Made by a program: the position numbers and the translations under genes. From contig JAVKOQ010000065.1 of the NCBI GenBank assembly GCA_031835245.1, positions 132,001-196,000 of the forward strand: a stretch of 64,000 nt of DNA, written 5' to 3'. This stretch comes from Balamuthia mandrillaris (Eukaryota; Discosea; Longamoebia; Balamuthiidae). The notes under the pieces were generated by a model. The model was not told the origin of the DNA and made no database searches. It saw only the letters and a program-made list of their open reading frames with translations. Shown here in pieces: positions 13,579 through 24,333 of this stretch. Positions within the stretch are counted from its first letter, which is position 1. Every line of letters starts with the position of its first letter.

Positions 13579-14812
13579 ATGAAGTATATCTTGCTCGCGG
13601 TGGTTGTGTTGGGAGCGGTGTTGGTGGAGGGGTTACTCACGAGTGAGGAACAGGAAGCGATTCTGAAGGGTCACAATTGCGCACGGCGGGATAAAGGCGT
13701 GCCTGATCTTGTATGGGACGCATCGCTGGCCCTTAGCGCACAAGGTCTGTTTTTAACCTCCGTATTTCCAAACCAGCTGACACTTTGATTTTTGTATGGT
13801 TCTGGACTACAAACCAGAATGGGCGGACCAGTGCATATACAATCATTCTTCTGCTTTGGAGAACAACATCGGAGAAAATTTGTACCTCATCTACACCAAC
13901 ATTCCTTGGTCGAGCACGAAACAACTTCTGCAAGAAGCTGTGCAAAGTTGGTTAGAGGAAGAAGAGTATTGGAATTGTGAGGAAAACAAATGCCAAGAAG
14001 ACACTGAACTCTTCGACTGTGTTCCATACACCACAGTGATGTGGCATAAGTAAGTATTGTCGTTTCTTTTTTCCTTTATTGTTGTTCCGCTTCGTCATTA
14101 TTTTCTGAGCTAACGTTTCGTTCTTGTCTTTCCTTATGGTTCCTTTCTTTCTTTAGAACGACTCAGGTCGGATGCGGGTACAAACAACAGTGTCCTGATT
14201 ATGTGGGTGACGTTGTGGTATGTCACTACAACCCACCAGCAACACACGCAACATCAGACCGTCCTTTCCTTGGTGAGAAACCCAATGCCGTTCTGGCATC
14301 TTTTTGTTTGTCTTTAAACACTAACTCAACCAACCAAAAATCAGTCGATAACTGTTCATTAAAGTTGGGATGTGATAATGCAGCGGCTCCCACTGAAATT
14401 GGAGATGACAGTGACAATGGGGATGACGGTGACGACGGGGTTGACGGTGACGATGGAGATGACGGTGGCGATGGGGTTGGTGGTGACGATGGAGTTGGCA
14501 GTGATGATAGCGAAGATAGTGAAGACAATGATGAAGAAACCAAAGAAGAGAGCTCTGACTCTGGTTTAAGTACAATTCTTTCTTTCCTTCTTTTCTTGCT
14601 ATTCATTCGTGCTATTAAAACCGCAAACCGCACACAAAACAGGTGGAGGAGCCATAGCCGGAGCAGTGATTGGCTCTCTAGGCGGCGTCGCGCTGATCGG
14701 CGGGGCCGTCGCCTTGGCCATGTGGAGAACCAAGTATGCCAAGAAGCAACACGTGAGGAGGGAGATGATAGTGGACATTTCTATTCCTCCCAACCTGCAC
14801 GATCAACTATAA
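13579..14812 (+). CDS. CAP/SCP-domain type I membrane protein with Asp/Gly stalk (second paralogue)
   Basis: Five exons join in frame: 13579-13744, 13818-14049, 14157-14272, 14345-14569 and 14643-14812, giving 302 residues with the same intron phases (1,2,1,1) as the CAP gene at 9992. I chose the ATG at 13579 because the signal peptide (MKYILLAVVVLGAVLVEG) starts there; an in-frame upstream ATG at 13564 would add only five residues. The CAP blocks are present: KGHNCARR, NNIGENLY, TTQVGCGY and VVCHYNPPA. The stalk is Asp/Gly-rich (about 50 residues) and is followed by a membrane helix with the GxxxG-rich pattern GAVIGSLGGVALIGGAVALA. The cytosolic tail is only about 25 residues, without the proline-rich extension of the first copy. 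The pair clearly arose by tandem duplication. Confidence 0.85.
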
Positions 14813-15107
14813 ATGCTTCAGCGTTGGAAGAACAAGAGAGAGCGTGTTGTTTCCATTTTGTTTTGAGGAAGGAATGTTGTCGACAAAAATGAAATTTCGA
14901 AGAAAAGAAAGGGAAAGTCGAGAACGAAACTGAACGAAAACAAAAGAACGAAGAACAAAAAAAAGTTTTATGTTTTTGTTTTGACACGAAGCCCGCCACA
15001 CAACAAGAAGAAAAGAAAAAAAAAAGGTTTCCCTCTTTCTCTCCTTGTTGTGGGTGGCTTTTTCTCTAGCGCTAGAGAAAAAAAAAACAGAATAATTTTT
15101 GGTGGTA
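14813..15107 (+). promoter_or_regulatory. Intergenic with TTGTCGACAA palindrome
   Basis: A-rich 3' flank of the CAP gene, then the promoter of the membrane-protein gene. It holds GTCGAC at 14879-14884 within the longer palindrome TTGTCGACAA. There is also a short inverted repeat, TTTTTCTCTAGCGCTAGAGAAAAA, around 15058-15081. Confidence 0.4.
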
Positions 15108-17262
15108 ATGTTGCAGCCGCAAGGGACAGGGCCTTCTTTCGACGAACAAGAAGAAGACACGCAACAACAATGGCCTTTTTCTGCCACCGACAACGCTGAA
15201 CCAACGGAAGAGGAACCCTCCTCTGCCTCTTCTGACCCAGAACAACAACAGCTGGAGCAAGAACGACAACGCCTCTTGCCTCGCGCCTCCTCCAGCCTCA
15301 ACCACTTTGGGTCCCTCACCACTTCTTCCTTTCCACTCACGCATCACCCCGCTGCAGGAACTCCGCCACCACGTCAGCCCATCACCAATCACAGCACGAC
15401 TTTACACTCCGACAAACCGGACCCTCAACGCTTCAACATAAGCCGCCTGTTGGGATTGGACCGATGGTGGCCCTGGTTCTGGCTCTTCGTGTGGCTGGTG
15501 CCCAACGCCTTCGTAGCTTTGGTCTACGGGGTGATCCCCTTGGGGCACGCCGACCGGCCGGTCTTCTCCAGGCATGGCGCTTGGGAGACGGTCGTGCTCA
15601 TTAACCCCGTGGTCATGAGCATCATTGGCTATCTCACGGTGACGGCCTACTATGAATGCATAGCCAGGGAGAGGCCGTTTAGGGTCAGGTCGATGGTGGT
15701 GGCGGCGGTCTGGGCGGTGCAGCTGTTGGTGTTGGTCCCGTTGGTGCATACATACGGCTACTTTCGGTTCTTGGGGTTGGCTTCGCTGTGCCTTTGTTAT
15801 AGCACAACTTTCTTTGGTTTGTTTATTATACCTCTTTGTTTGTTCTCCACCCGTCTGGTTGCTCTTCTCTCTCCTTGTTCTTCTCACTTCCAATTCTATT
15901 GCAAAAGGGTTGTGGGTAATGGAACGCATAATCTCTGATAAGTCGGTGCACGGCATGGTACGATTCTTCGTGGTGAAGATGGTCATACTGCTCAACTTTG
16001 TGATATTGGCGTGCTATGTGTTGGCCTTCCGGGAAGTCTCCGCCGATATCCAACCGGTTCTCACAGCAACATTGGCCATTCTTCCCTTCATCCTTCGCAA
16101 AGTGTTGCTCAGCTTAACCGAACCATTTCCCATTGAGATAGCGATGCTTATCTCTGGTTTTTGGATTAACAACATGAATGATATGGTTTGTTTATCTCTC
16201 CTACATTTCGTCTGCTTCGTCTTCCTCTTCTTCTTTTACTTCTTCTTGTTCTTCGTTTCTTCTTTGTCTTCTTCTTCTTCATCATCATGTTTTTCATTAT
16301 CTTCTTCTTCTTCTTCTTCTTCTTCTTCTTCTTCTTCTTCTTCTTCTTCTTCTTCTTCTTCTTCTTCTTCTTCTTCTTCTTCTTCTTCTTCTTCTTCTGC
16401 TTCTTCTTCTTCTGCTTCTTCTTCTTCAGTTACTACTCTTGTTCTCTATGCTAATCAAGTTCGGTCATTTCCAAAGTTTCAAACGTTAGCCTACCCGAGC
16501 GTAAAGTCTCCAATCAACTATTTTTATATATGGCTTTTACAGTTCTTCACTGACGTAGCGAACCTGTCCTTTCTCACGAACCCGTATGTCTTCTCCGTTT
16601 TATCCGTTTTCTAAAGTTACCTAACCCTATGTGGACAAAAGTTGGTTTAAGTTTCGAACATGGATAAAGGCCATTGTTACGCTTAAATGGCTTCGATCTG
16701 GTCCTCTTCCAAAACCAAACTATGAAGACCATCCGAACGACCGAGGCCAAACTAATAATCACCCTGGTAGCCCATCTCTCTATCATTCGTTTCCGTTATT
16801 CCCTTTTTCTGTCTAAGAGGTTAAACCAAAGGTTATCGAAGAAGACAAGCACGTTTCTATGGGTGGCGACTATTCAGTCAAATAGCAGCACTTCTCTTTT
16901 ACACGACCACCAGCAGCATCCTTCGTTACGGCCACAACAAAGCCTACTTCATCTTTTCCGAGGAACCTTTCCTCAGCGGGCATCACAGGGGCGAGACGGA
17001 CACTATGACTCGGACTCAGTACCTCAACAGCCTTCTCTTTGTGGCTTGTTATCTGTTTGTGACGTGTTTGGCTGGCATCGCTGGTTGGCTGCTCCTTAAG
17101 CACAGGTACAAAACGACCTGGGAAGAATTGCGGCCACGTTATTCAATGCTGTTGAGGAACAGGACCTATTTGGGCTTCGTTATGGCCATCATTTGCTACA
17201 ACGGACTTATAGCCATCGGAATGTTACAGTACCATCAACGCATTTGGTGGGCAAATTTGTAA
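15108..17262 (+). CDS. Multi-pass membrane protein, unknown function
   Basis: Five exons join with coherent phases: 15108-15816, 15908-16185, 16543-16583, 16642-16766 and 16832-17262, giving 527 residues. An N-terminal tail of about 110 residues, rich in Gln, Ser and Pro, is followed by roughly ten hydrophobic segments. Four are in exon 1 (for example WPWFWLFVWLVPNAFVALVY and SLCLCYSTTFFGLFII), three in exon 2 and three in the last exon, ending QYHQRIWWANL. The third exon is only 41 bp. The intron at 16186-16542 holds a TTC microsatellite of about 125 bp. I do not recognise the family; the layout resembles an integral transporter- or receptor-like protein. The stop lies only 23 bp from the stop of the convergent MIT gene. 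Confidence 0.72.
16305..16431 (+). repeat. TTC microsatellite inside an intron
   Basis: About 40 copies of TTC with a few interruptions, lying between the polypyrimidine-rich start of the intron and its acceptor at 16542. It is pyrimidine-rich on the sense strand. Confidence 0.9.
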
Positions 17263-17285
17263 ACACAAAAAATTCAGTTATGTAT

Positions 17286-18913
17286 TCATTGGCAGAATAA
17301 GAAGAAGGTATAGCAAAGTAAGAAGGAGAGGGAGAGAAAGCCAGAAAGAAAGAGAAGAAAGAAAAGCAATCCCTTTTGTCGTTGCTCTTTGGGAAGAGTA
17401 TTTGTTTGCTTCTGTTCTTGCTCTTGCATGCTTCTTGCTCTTCTTCGTTGAGTCAAGCTGTTGTTGGTGTCAGATGAGAGAGGTCGACTGGAGCGTGAAA
17501 AGCTTTGCTTCTTCTTGTTCGAAGAAGCGTTTCGTCTTTGTGGACGAAAAGCTTTTTCCACATCTTTATGCAATTGAGCTAACTTTGCTTTCAGCTGTGC
17601 ATTTTCCAGTTTCAACTGTTCCGTTTCATTCATGCTCTGAAACAGCACTTTGTTTGTAATGCCTAAAGTAAAGAATAATATATATGAAAAAATCTTACCT
17701 TGAATAAGCCCTCCTTTTGATTTAACACCGTCGAACTTCTGTTGAGAGACAAACAAAACGCCAGAGATATGAGAACCAGAAGAAAAACAAAAAACAAGCT
17801 GACAAACCTTTCGACCATTGGCTGTACAAACATCGATTGAGAGACGAAAGCATACCGATGTTGGTCAGAAGAAGATGCAAGTTCTTGTTTGCTGGAAGTT
17901 CCGTTGCTGTGTCCACTCAGGCTGCGAGACCTTGGCTTTGTTCTTAGTTCTGTTCTTGTTCCTTCTAGTTCTTCCTTTTCAGCGAGCAGCTCGTCTTTAG
18001 CATCGACCGATGTTGTTTCCTCCTCTCCACCTTGGATATCTTGTTCTTCAAATTCTTCCATTTCTCCTTCTTCTCCTAATATTTCCTCGGTTTCAGACTT
18101 CACAATGACGAATGAGTCAGCAACGTTATCAGGATGTAGAGCTCCTTCTCTGTCTGTTTTCTCGCTGAACGGTCCCTCCGGCTCTTCCATCTCGCAAGAA
18201 GAATAGATGGAAGATGAGGATGAGGTACAAGAAGAAGAAAGCACATCGTTGACGGAGAGACCAGGCCAATCCAACAAAGAGGAAGCGGAAGCAGAGGAAG
18301 AGGGCGTAGACTCTGATAATACGCTGTACAAGTCCGAAGAGGACGTTACTGCCGCCGCCCGTACCGGACGTCTTTGACATGGGTTCTCTTGCAAGGAGAT
18401 GGCGCGTTGCCTCCTTTTTCTTTCGTTCTTGTTCTTTTTCTTTTGGCTCCGCTCAAACATTTGCAGCCGCTCTGCTTTGAGGTACGCCAAGATCTCCTCC
18501 GACCTTTGCTTGTGCGTCTCTGCCAACAACCGAAGAGAAAGGGCACTCTGCTCGTCCAGCACCGCGTTCGCGGACATCAGGAACAGATCGGACGCCACCG
18601 CAAACTTGCTCGCTGCCAAGACATAGTCTTCATTGGCGACCGCCGCTTCTGCAGCGCTCACAGACTCTTGTGCCTATTTTTATTTTATTTTATTTTTTTG
18701 CGTGTGAGAAAAGTTCACTTTTTTTTTTGTTCTGAACAAGCCGAGCGTTACCTGTACAACAAGAGAGCGTTCGTTCTCCCTGTCTCGAGCGAGCAGCATG
18801 CTTTTTTTTTTGTCTGCTCTTCTCCCTCTTCGACACAGAATCTTTTTGTACGTTTCCTTCCTCTGTCGCGAAACTTCGTTCCTCCGCTGCGAAGTTTCTG
18901 TCGACGAAATCAT
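17286..18913 (-). CDS. MIT-domain, coiled-coil, tail-anchored protein
   Basis: Four exons join in frame: 18913-18752, 18673-17808, 17738-17699 and 17636-17286, giving 472 residues. After a basic N-terminus, residues of about 55-120 form an MIT-like helical hairpin (AAEAAVANEDYVLAASKFAV, ALSLRLLAETHKQRSEEI). MIT domains bind ESCRT-III tails or act in autophagy factors such as NRBF2/Atg38. An acidic, Ser-rich middle follows. A coiled coil (NETEQLKLENAQLKAKLAQL) lies near residue 360, a basic Ser/Arg stretch comes next, and the protein ends in a strongly hydrophobic segment (GLLFFLLFLSGFLSLSFLL) that would suit a tail anchor. MIT plus coiled coil recalls NRBF2, but the tail anchor does not, so the identity is open. 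GTCGAC at 18900-18905 lies just inside the coding start. Confidence 0.65.
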
Positions 18914-19045
18914 TACTTCATGACGTCCTTGAAATTTCTTATATTCGTGTCGTCATGGTATATGGTATTCGTGTCGTCCTGTGTTTTATTATCACGACGA
19001 CATGATTGAGATGTTTTTTTTTGTTCGGGCTGAACAAGTAAGCTT
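18914..19045. promoter_or_regulatory. Short intergenic with TCATGACGTCC element
   Basis: Lies upstream of the MIT gene and downstream of the amidohydrolase-like gene. The element TCATGACGTCCTTGAAAT is at 18918-18935, five bases upstream of the MIT start codon. It matches two inverted copies upstream of the RAP1 gene. Confidence 0.45.
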
Positions 19046-20429
19046 TTAGTTTTCTGTGTGTTGTGCGTAGAATGTGGCAATGGCCCGCGCGAGTCCATCG
19101 GTAACCTTCTCCATCTCCTCCTCGCTCTTCCGAAACTCATAGCCCATTTCCAACTGTATAGCAGCATCCAATCCTTTCTCCGCTTCTTCCTCTTCGTTCT
19201 TCTCACCATCGCGTCCACAGCATGAAGAAGAGCACTCACAACCGCTGTAATACCGAACGGTCCATCCTCCGTTAAACTCTGGGTGCTCCGCCTCTTCTAA
19301 TTGCGAACAAGCAGGGAACAGCTTGAAGCCCTGACTCTCCATTTGGCCTAGAATGGAGAGAGGGCCGGTAAATGCAGTCTCCCCTAACCTAGACAAAAGA
19401 CGTTGCACCGTCTTGCGGTTCTTCGTGCCGCGAAGGATGGCATCTCTTACAGCGCTTTGGCCATGGATGTCCAGAAGGAGGCGTGGAAGGGTCTTGCTTT
19501 GTGTTTTCGAAAGGACTTCATCCACGTATTTTGCAATGATGCCTGAAGTAAATGAATGTTAGAAGAGGCAGAAGAAGAAGAAGAAGAAGAAGAAGAAGAA
19601 GAAGAAGAAGAAGAAGAAGAAGAACAAGAAGAAGAACAAGAACAAGAACAAGAACAAGAACAAGAAGGTTTCTCAAGAAACAAAAACAATCAAAGAAGTC
19701 TAGAATAAGAGAAAAATAAATACAAACCATGATACGAAGCATAGTAAGGAACGGCGGAGCTGTCCTCCAGCGCGTTCTCCTGGTTCCTGTTGAGATCACA
19801 GTACTTGCGATGGGCATGCGCTATCACCACATAGGGAATACAATCTTCCTTCTTCCATCCACGTTCTATTCCAACAAGAAAAAAAAAAGAAAATAAAATA
19901 AAAAAAAAGAAAAGAAAAGAAAAAAGAAAAAGAAAAAGAAATAAAAGAAAAAGAAAAAGAAAAGAAAAAAATAAAAGAAATGAAAAACAGAAAAAAAAAG
20001 AAAAAAAAGAAAAAAAAGAAAAGAAATGAAAAAAAGAAAAAAAGAATTAATAAAAGAAAGAAAAAAAAACAAAAAAACAATCAAAAAGCTACCAGGTTGA
20101 GCCTTTTGCAGAGCCTCACAGAGAGCACCCGGCACCTTGTGCATCAGCATGGTGGTCAACACGTCCAGCTTGTCGTCCTGCACCTTGCAGCCCCTCTCCC
20201 TCTCCTTGCAGCAGCCGTTCAGGGGCTCCCTGCCGCCATGCGGGGCCGTCAGGATCAAGGGAAAGGTCCCGCGCTGGGCAAAGATCTGGGCGGAGTCGGC
20301 GTGGAGGCCGTTGGCTTGGAACTCGTTCAAGGCCAAGGGACAGAGGCACACGGTGGCGCCGCACTCCTTGCCGACGCAACAGCAGCAGGCCAATGCTTGG
20401 CTGCTGCAACAGCTCTCCACCTCTTCCAT
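19046..20429 (-). CDS. N-formylglutamate amidohydrolase-like protein
   Basis: Three exons join in frame: 20429-20093, 19865-19728 and 19542-19046, giving 323 residues. The start is the first ATG (20429). The N-terminus is unusually Cys-rich (ALACCCCVGKEC). The family blocks follow in order: PLILTAPHGGREPLNG, then VVIAHAHRKYCDLNR, then RLLLDIHGQ. The His and Asp/Asn/Arg positions match the metal- and substrate-binding motifs of the N-formylglutamate amidohydrolase fold. In bacteria the family hydrolyses N-formylglutamate in histidine degradation; eukaryotic members are mostly uncharacterised, so the substrate here is unknown. The first intron is an A/T-only stretch of about 225 bp, the second carries a GAA/GAACAA microsatellite (TTC on the sense strand). 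Confidence 0.78.
19568..19665 (+). repeat. GAA/GAACAA microsatellite in intron
   Basis: GAA runs followed by AAGAACAAGAAC units; sense-strand (minus) sequence is TTC/TTCTTG. It sits in the second intron of the amidohydrolase-like gene. Confidence 0.9.
19876..20085 (+). repeat. A-rich AAAAGA minisatellite filling an intron
   Basis: Almost uninterrupted AAAAGA/AAAAAGAA units with very few C or T bases. On the sense strand (minus) this is an extended polypyrimidine tract. Confidence 0.85.
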
Positions 20430-20986
20430 TACTTGCAATAATTATTTTTTTTTGGACCGAAAAGAAATGGCAAGGGAAAAAAGGGCAGCAAAAATGTCCC
20501 TGCGTATCCCTGATAGATTTAGCGGGGAAAATTAGTGTCGACAAGGACCACTGCCAAACCAAACCATTGCGCGTCAGTAATTTGGAGAGTAGCAACAAAG
20601 CTCAGTTGCTGGTCAACTGGAGCACGATTCAATAAAATTGTCGACAATACAAAAGCTAATATCAATGACTGCTCATCTAATATGTAAGTTAGCTATTATG
20701 TATAAATAGAGTCGACAATAAAAAATTTCGTGTCGACACATTTCTATAATTTTTGTAGACACATTCTTCTTGTTCTTCTTGTTGTTGTTGTTGTTCTTCT
20801 TCTTCTTCTTGTTCTTCTTCTCCTCCTCCTCTCTTCTTCTTCTTCTTCTTCTTCTTCTTCTTCTTCTTCTTCTTCTTCTTCTTCTTCTTCTTCTTCTTCT
20901 TCTTCTTCTTCTTCTTCTTCTTCTTCTTTGTTGTTGTTGTTGTTGTTGTTTGTTGCTTCTTCTCATACGAAACAAAGGGGGATGGT
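20430..20986. promoter_or_regulatory. Divergent promoter region with four GTCGAC elements and a TTC tract
   Basis: Lies between the divergent amidohydrolase-like gene (minus) and the orphan gene (plus). GTCGAC occurs at 20537-20542, 20640-20645, 20711-20716 and 20732-20737, with a near copy (TTGTAGACACA) at about 20753. A TATA-like TATAAATA lies near 20701. A TTC microsatellite of about 115 bp (20830-20930) is flanked by TTG repeats on both sides. Confidence 0.5.
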
Positions 20987-21361
20987 ATGGTTACTGCTCA
21001 GGAAGATGCTGTGGTGATTGCCTACGTTCAGTGGGATGGCAACCCGTCCATTGAGGTGCCCGTCCTTTCCTGTCGTGCCAACAACCAGAGCGACTCCATT
21101 TGGGTTCACATCAACCACGACTTCTTGTACCGCCCCCTCGGGGGAGAGCTGAATGACCTCCAAAAGAAAGTGCTGGAGAATGCCATTCGTTTCGTGGCGG
21201 AGGGAGAGTGCACTCCACAGGAAAACGCTTCTGATTCCTCTGCCTCCAGCTTGGAAGACAGCAGCAGCAGTTCCTCCTCTTCCTCCTCTTCCTCCTCTTC
21301 CCCCTCGGATGGCTCAAGTCAAGAGAGTTCGGCTTCCACGTGGCAGGCCTTTTGGATATAA
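20987..21361 (+). CDS. Small acidic/Ser-rich orphan protein
   Basis: Single-exon ORF of 124 residues. The first 70 residues look like a folded domain with alternating strands (AVVIAYVQWDGNPSIEVPVL, IWVHINHDFLYRPLGGEL) followed by a helix. The tail is low-complexity Ser ending STWQAFWI. No family recognised. Support is the open frame, the non-repetitive N-terminal part and an upstream region rich in GTCGAC elements. A GA dinucleotide tract follows 80 bp after the stop. Confidence 0.55.
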   Translation: MVTAQEDAVVIAYVQWDGNPSIEVPVLSCRANNQSDSIWVHINHDFLYRPLGGELNDLQKKVLENAIRFVAEGECTPQENASDSSASSLEDSSSSSSSSSSSSSSPSDGSSQESSASTWQAFWI

Positions 21362-21437
21362 TAATCAAAACACTCTCTGAACGAGAGAACACGAAAACCC
21401 ATTTGCCACGTAGCAACGATAACTATGGTGGTGAGAG

Positions 21438-21544
<107 letters not shown>

Positions 21545-21596
21545 GGTGCCAATTGTAGTAGTTCTTGGGTTAAACACAAACATAGAGTGGTGGAGT

Positions 21597-22968
21597 TTAA
21601 GGCATGAGGAAGCGTATTCTTTCAAAGACGTCAGCAGAGCCGCGATACTCAATCAAGGCTTGAAGGTCCTTTGGCCTGTAACGCATCAACATCTTGTCCT
21701 CCTCGATACTCCACGGCTTCAACTCTGAAAAGTGGTTTGTTTTAAAGACAAAAGATGAACAAAATGTCCAAAACGAACTTAAAAACGCGTTTACCTTCAA
21801 CAATACATGTAATTCGGGACTCACTGTCGGGCTCTGTATCGAAGAGGGTGAGATACTTCCTCGCTTTGCCAACATCCCCACTAAACACCCACAAGGCGTG
21901 AATGACAAGCTTCTCGGAGCATCCGGTCGTGTTTTGCAGCTTGTGAATGTTGAGTCTCGCCACCGATTGTTGCATGCTCTTTCTGCGAATGTTCTCCAAC
22001 CTCTCTGTCTGGAGTTGCTCCTCTTTCTGAAGCCTTCTCATTTGTCGGCTCGTTTTTGTTGGCGTCTTTGGTTTGATTGGCCGTGCTTGTTCTTCTTCTG
22101 CTTCATCCTCCTCGTCTTCTTTTTCTCGTTGTTTTTCTGGTTCACGCGTTGCCAATTCTTCCATTTCTTGTTGACGTTGCCGTTTTCTTACTTCATAAAT
22201 TTCTAACTCCTGTTCTGGTTCGGCAACTTCTTGTTGCATTGCTTCTACTTCTTTCTCTTTCTCTTTCTCTTTCTCTTTTTCTGGCTCTTTTGTCGTAGCG
22301 GCTTCTGATTGTTGCTTATCTCTTCGCTTTCGTTTAGCAATTCTCTTCTTTTGAGGAGGCTGTTGCTTTTGTGCCGTCGTTTTCTTCGCCTGCTTCCTCT
22401 TCTTCCCCTGAACTTCTTCTTCATCCTCTTCGTCTTCCTCTCCGCCTTCCTCTTCGTCTTCTGAAGCCACACTACCCCTCTCCAACACTTCTTCCACTTG
22501 ACTCATCAAGACTTGTGTCTCTTCATCCGTTCCCTCTTCCTCTTCTCCATTTCTCTCTCCGTCTTCCTCTCCTTCTTCCTCTGACTCTGATGGTTCTCCC
22601 CTTTCTCTTCTTTCTTTCCTTCGTTGTTTTCTTGCTGTTTCCTGTTCTTCTTTGTACTCTCTCAATCTTCGCAGTAAGTCTGGCTTATTTCCATTCGTAT
22701 GTAATCCTCTATCCTTCAATGCCGCTCTCAATTGGATCAACGTCATTCCAGTGAATTCATCTTCGGGTAGAGAATAAGGCATGGAAGAACGACGTTTGCT
22801 GGAAACATTGTTAGGAGAAGCAAATGGAGAGCTAGGATAATCAAGTTGTAAACGAGGATAAAGTTTTCGTCGCCAGTGGTTTCTCATGGACACTGGTGTG
22901 TGTCGTGGGCACAACTGTTCCAAAAAAAATTAATAATGAACGGAGAAAGAGAAAGCGAGAGAAAGGCC

Positions 22969-23020
<52 letters not shown>

Positions 23021-24333
23021 CCCATCGCGAGACATATTACGCCAGAGAATGTTGCCAGTAGGAGTAAAATTCTCGCCATGCTTTTCGACATAGCGAATCA
23101 TGATCTCTTCCTCTTCAGGAAGAAAGATATTACGACTTTTGAGCAAAGAAGGATTGAATATGTGAGAATGTGCTGATTATAATGTTAATGAGGGAGAAAA
23201 CCTACTCTGGAATGGACTGCGGTTTGTTACGAGGGATGAGATAGTCCGAAATGGCCTTTAATTGATGATTTGTTATTTTTGTTTGAAAAAGAAGAAGAGC
23301 AAAAAGAAACAAGCAGAAGAAGAAGAAGAAGAAGAAGAAGAAGAAGAAGAAGAAGAAGAAGAAGAAGAAGAAGAAGAAGAAGAAGAAGAAGAAGAAGAAG
23401 AAGAACAAGAAGAAGAAGAAGAAGAAGAACAAGAAGAAGAACAAGAAGAAGAACAAGAACAAGAAGAACAAGAAGAACAAGAAGAAGAAGAACAAGAAGA
23501 AGAAGAACAAGAAGAAGAACAAGAACAAGAAGAAGAACAAGAAGAAGAAAGTTTCGTACCAATCTTCTCTTGGCTTTCACGCAATCCACCACAAACTTGG
23601 CCGAGTACGCGTTCCCAATGGTGGGTGCCGGCAATCTGCCTTCCGTCGGCGGCAACAGGTAGTACACCCTTTGAGGGGCGTTCTCTTCCTCCTCCACATT
23701 TTCGTGCTCCTCCTGTTCTTCCTCTTCTTCTTCTCCTTTGTTGTTGCCCTTTTCCCTGCGGCGACGCGCTCTCTCCTCCACTGACTTGACCAGCGGGTCT
23801 TCCTCCTTCACCATCGGCGGCGTGTCGCTCAGCGCTCCTCCGTATTTCTAATCATTGTTGAGGGAGAAAAAAAAAGTTGGTTGAGAGAGAAAAAAAGCCT
23901 TTGGAACAAGATGGGAGGGAGTAAGGGTTTAAACCTCGATCAGTCGCACGATGGCACTCCTCCCCAACATCGGCGGCACAAAAAACAGCATCGGCTCGTC
24001 GTACCAATCCGCGAACAATTTGGGCAGCGTTTGATTTCTGCGCAGTCTCCTCAGCCTTCGTTTCGTGGGAGGGCGAGCCATGGCTTGCCATTCATCTTCT
24101 TCTTCATCGTGATCATAGTTCACTTCTTCCTCCTCTTCCTCCTCTTCCTCCTCCTCCTCCTCTTCCTCCTCTTCACCACCCTCGGACAGCTCCCACCACT
24201 GCTTTTCTTTCTCCTTGTTGAGCTCCTCCTCCTCCAGGAAGGGCAGCTGGGACTTGCGCCTGCCGCGTCGGGTCTTTCTTGCCCCTCCTCCACCCGTGGA
24301 ATAACGGGTCTTTCGTTTTCTAGGTCTTGGCAT
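21597..24333 (-). CDS. RAP1 (TERF2IP)-like telomere protein: BRCT-Myb-SAP-RCT
   Basis: Six exons join in frame: 24333-23935, 23847-23560, 23255-23206, 23135-23021, 22914-21795 and 21724-21597, giving 699 residues. Following a basic and acidic N-terminus comes a BRCT-like fold split over exons 1-3 (LFFVPPMLGRSAIVRLIE, AYSAKFVVDCVKAKRRL, ISDYLIP). A Myb/RAP1-type homeodomain follows (NIFLPEEEEIMIRYVEKHGE, TGNILWRNM, SMRNHWRRKLYPRL). Next is a SAP motif (MTLIQLRAALKDRG, NKPDLLRRLREY), then a long Glu/Lys/Arg-rich linker. The C-terminal RAP1 domain is clear: TTGCSEKLVIHALWVFSGDV, then KPWSIEEDKMLMRYR, ending VFERIRFLMP. The order BRCT-Myb-RCT is that of animal and yeast Rap1, which protect telomeres and bind partner proteins through the RCT. 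The SAP motif, usually DNA-binding, is an addition I do not know from Rap1. The intron at about 23256-23559 is mainly a GAA expansion. Confidence 0.85.
23312..23550 (+). repeat. GAA/GAACAA microsatellite in RAP1 intron
   Basis: About 30 GAA units followed by mixed GAA and CAA-containing units; TTC on the sense (minus) strand. Confidence 0.92.

Noticed and set aside
19866-20441. Frames reading through the A-rich block at 19.9-20.1 kb
   Set aside because: Low complexity of an intron between two exons with conserved amidohydrolase motifs.
23227-23789. Poly-Glu and poly-Arg ORFs at 23.2-23.8 kb
   Set aside because: GAA microsatellite inside the RAP1 intron; shadow frames only.
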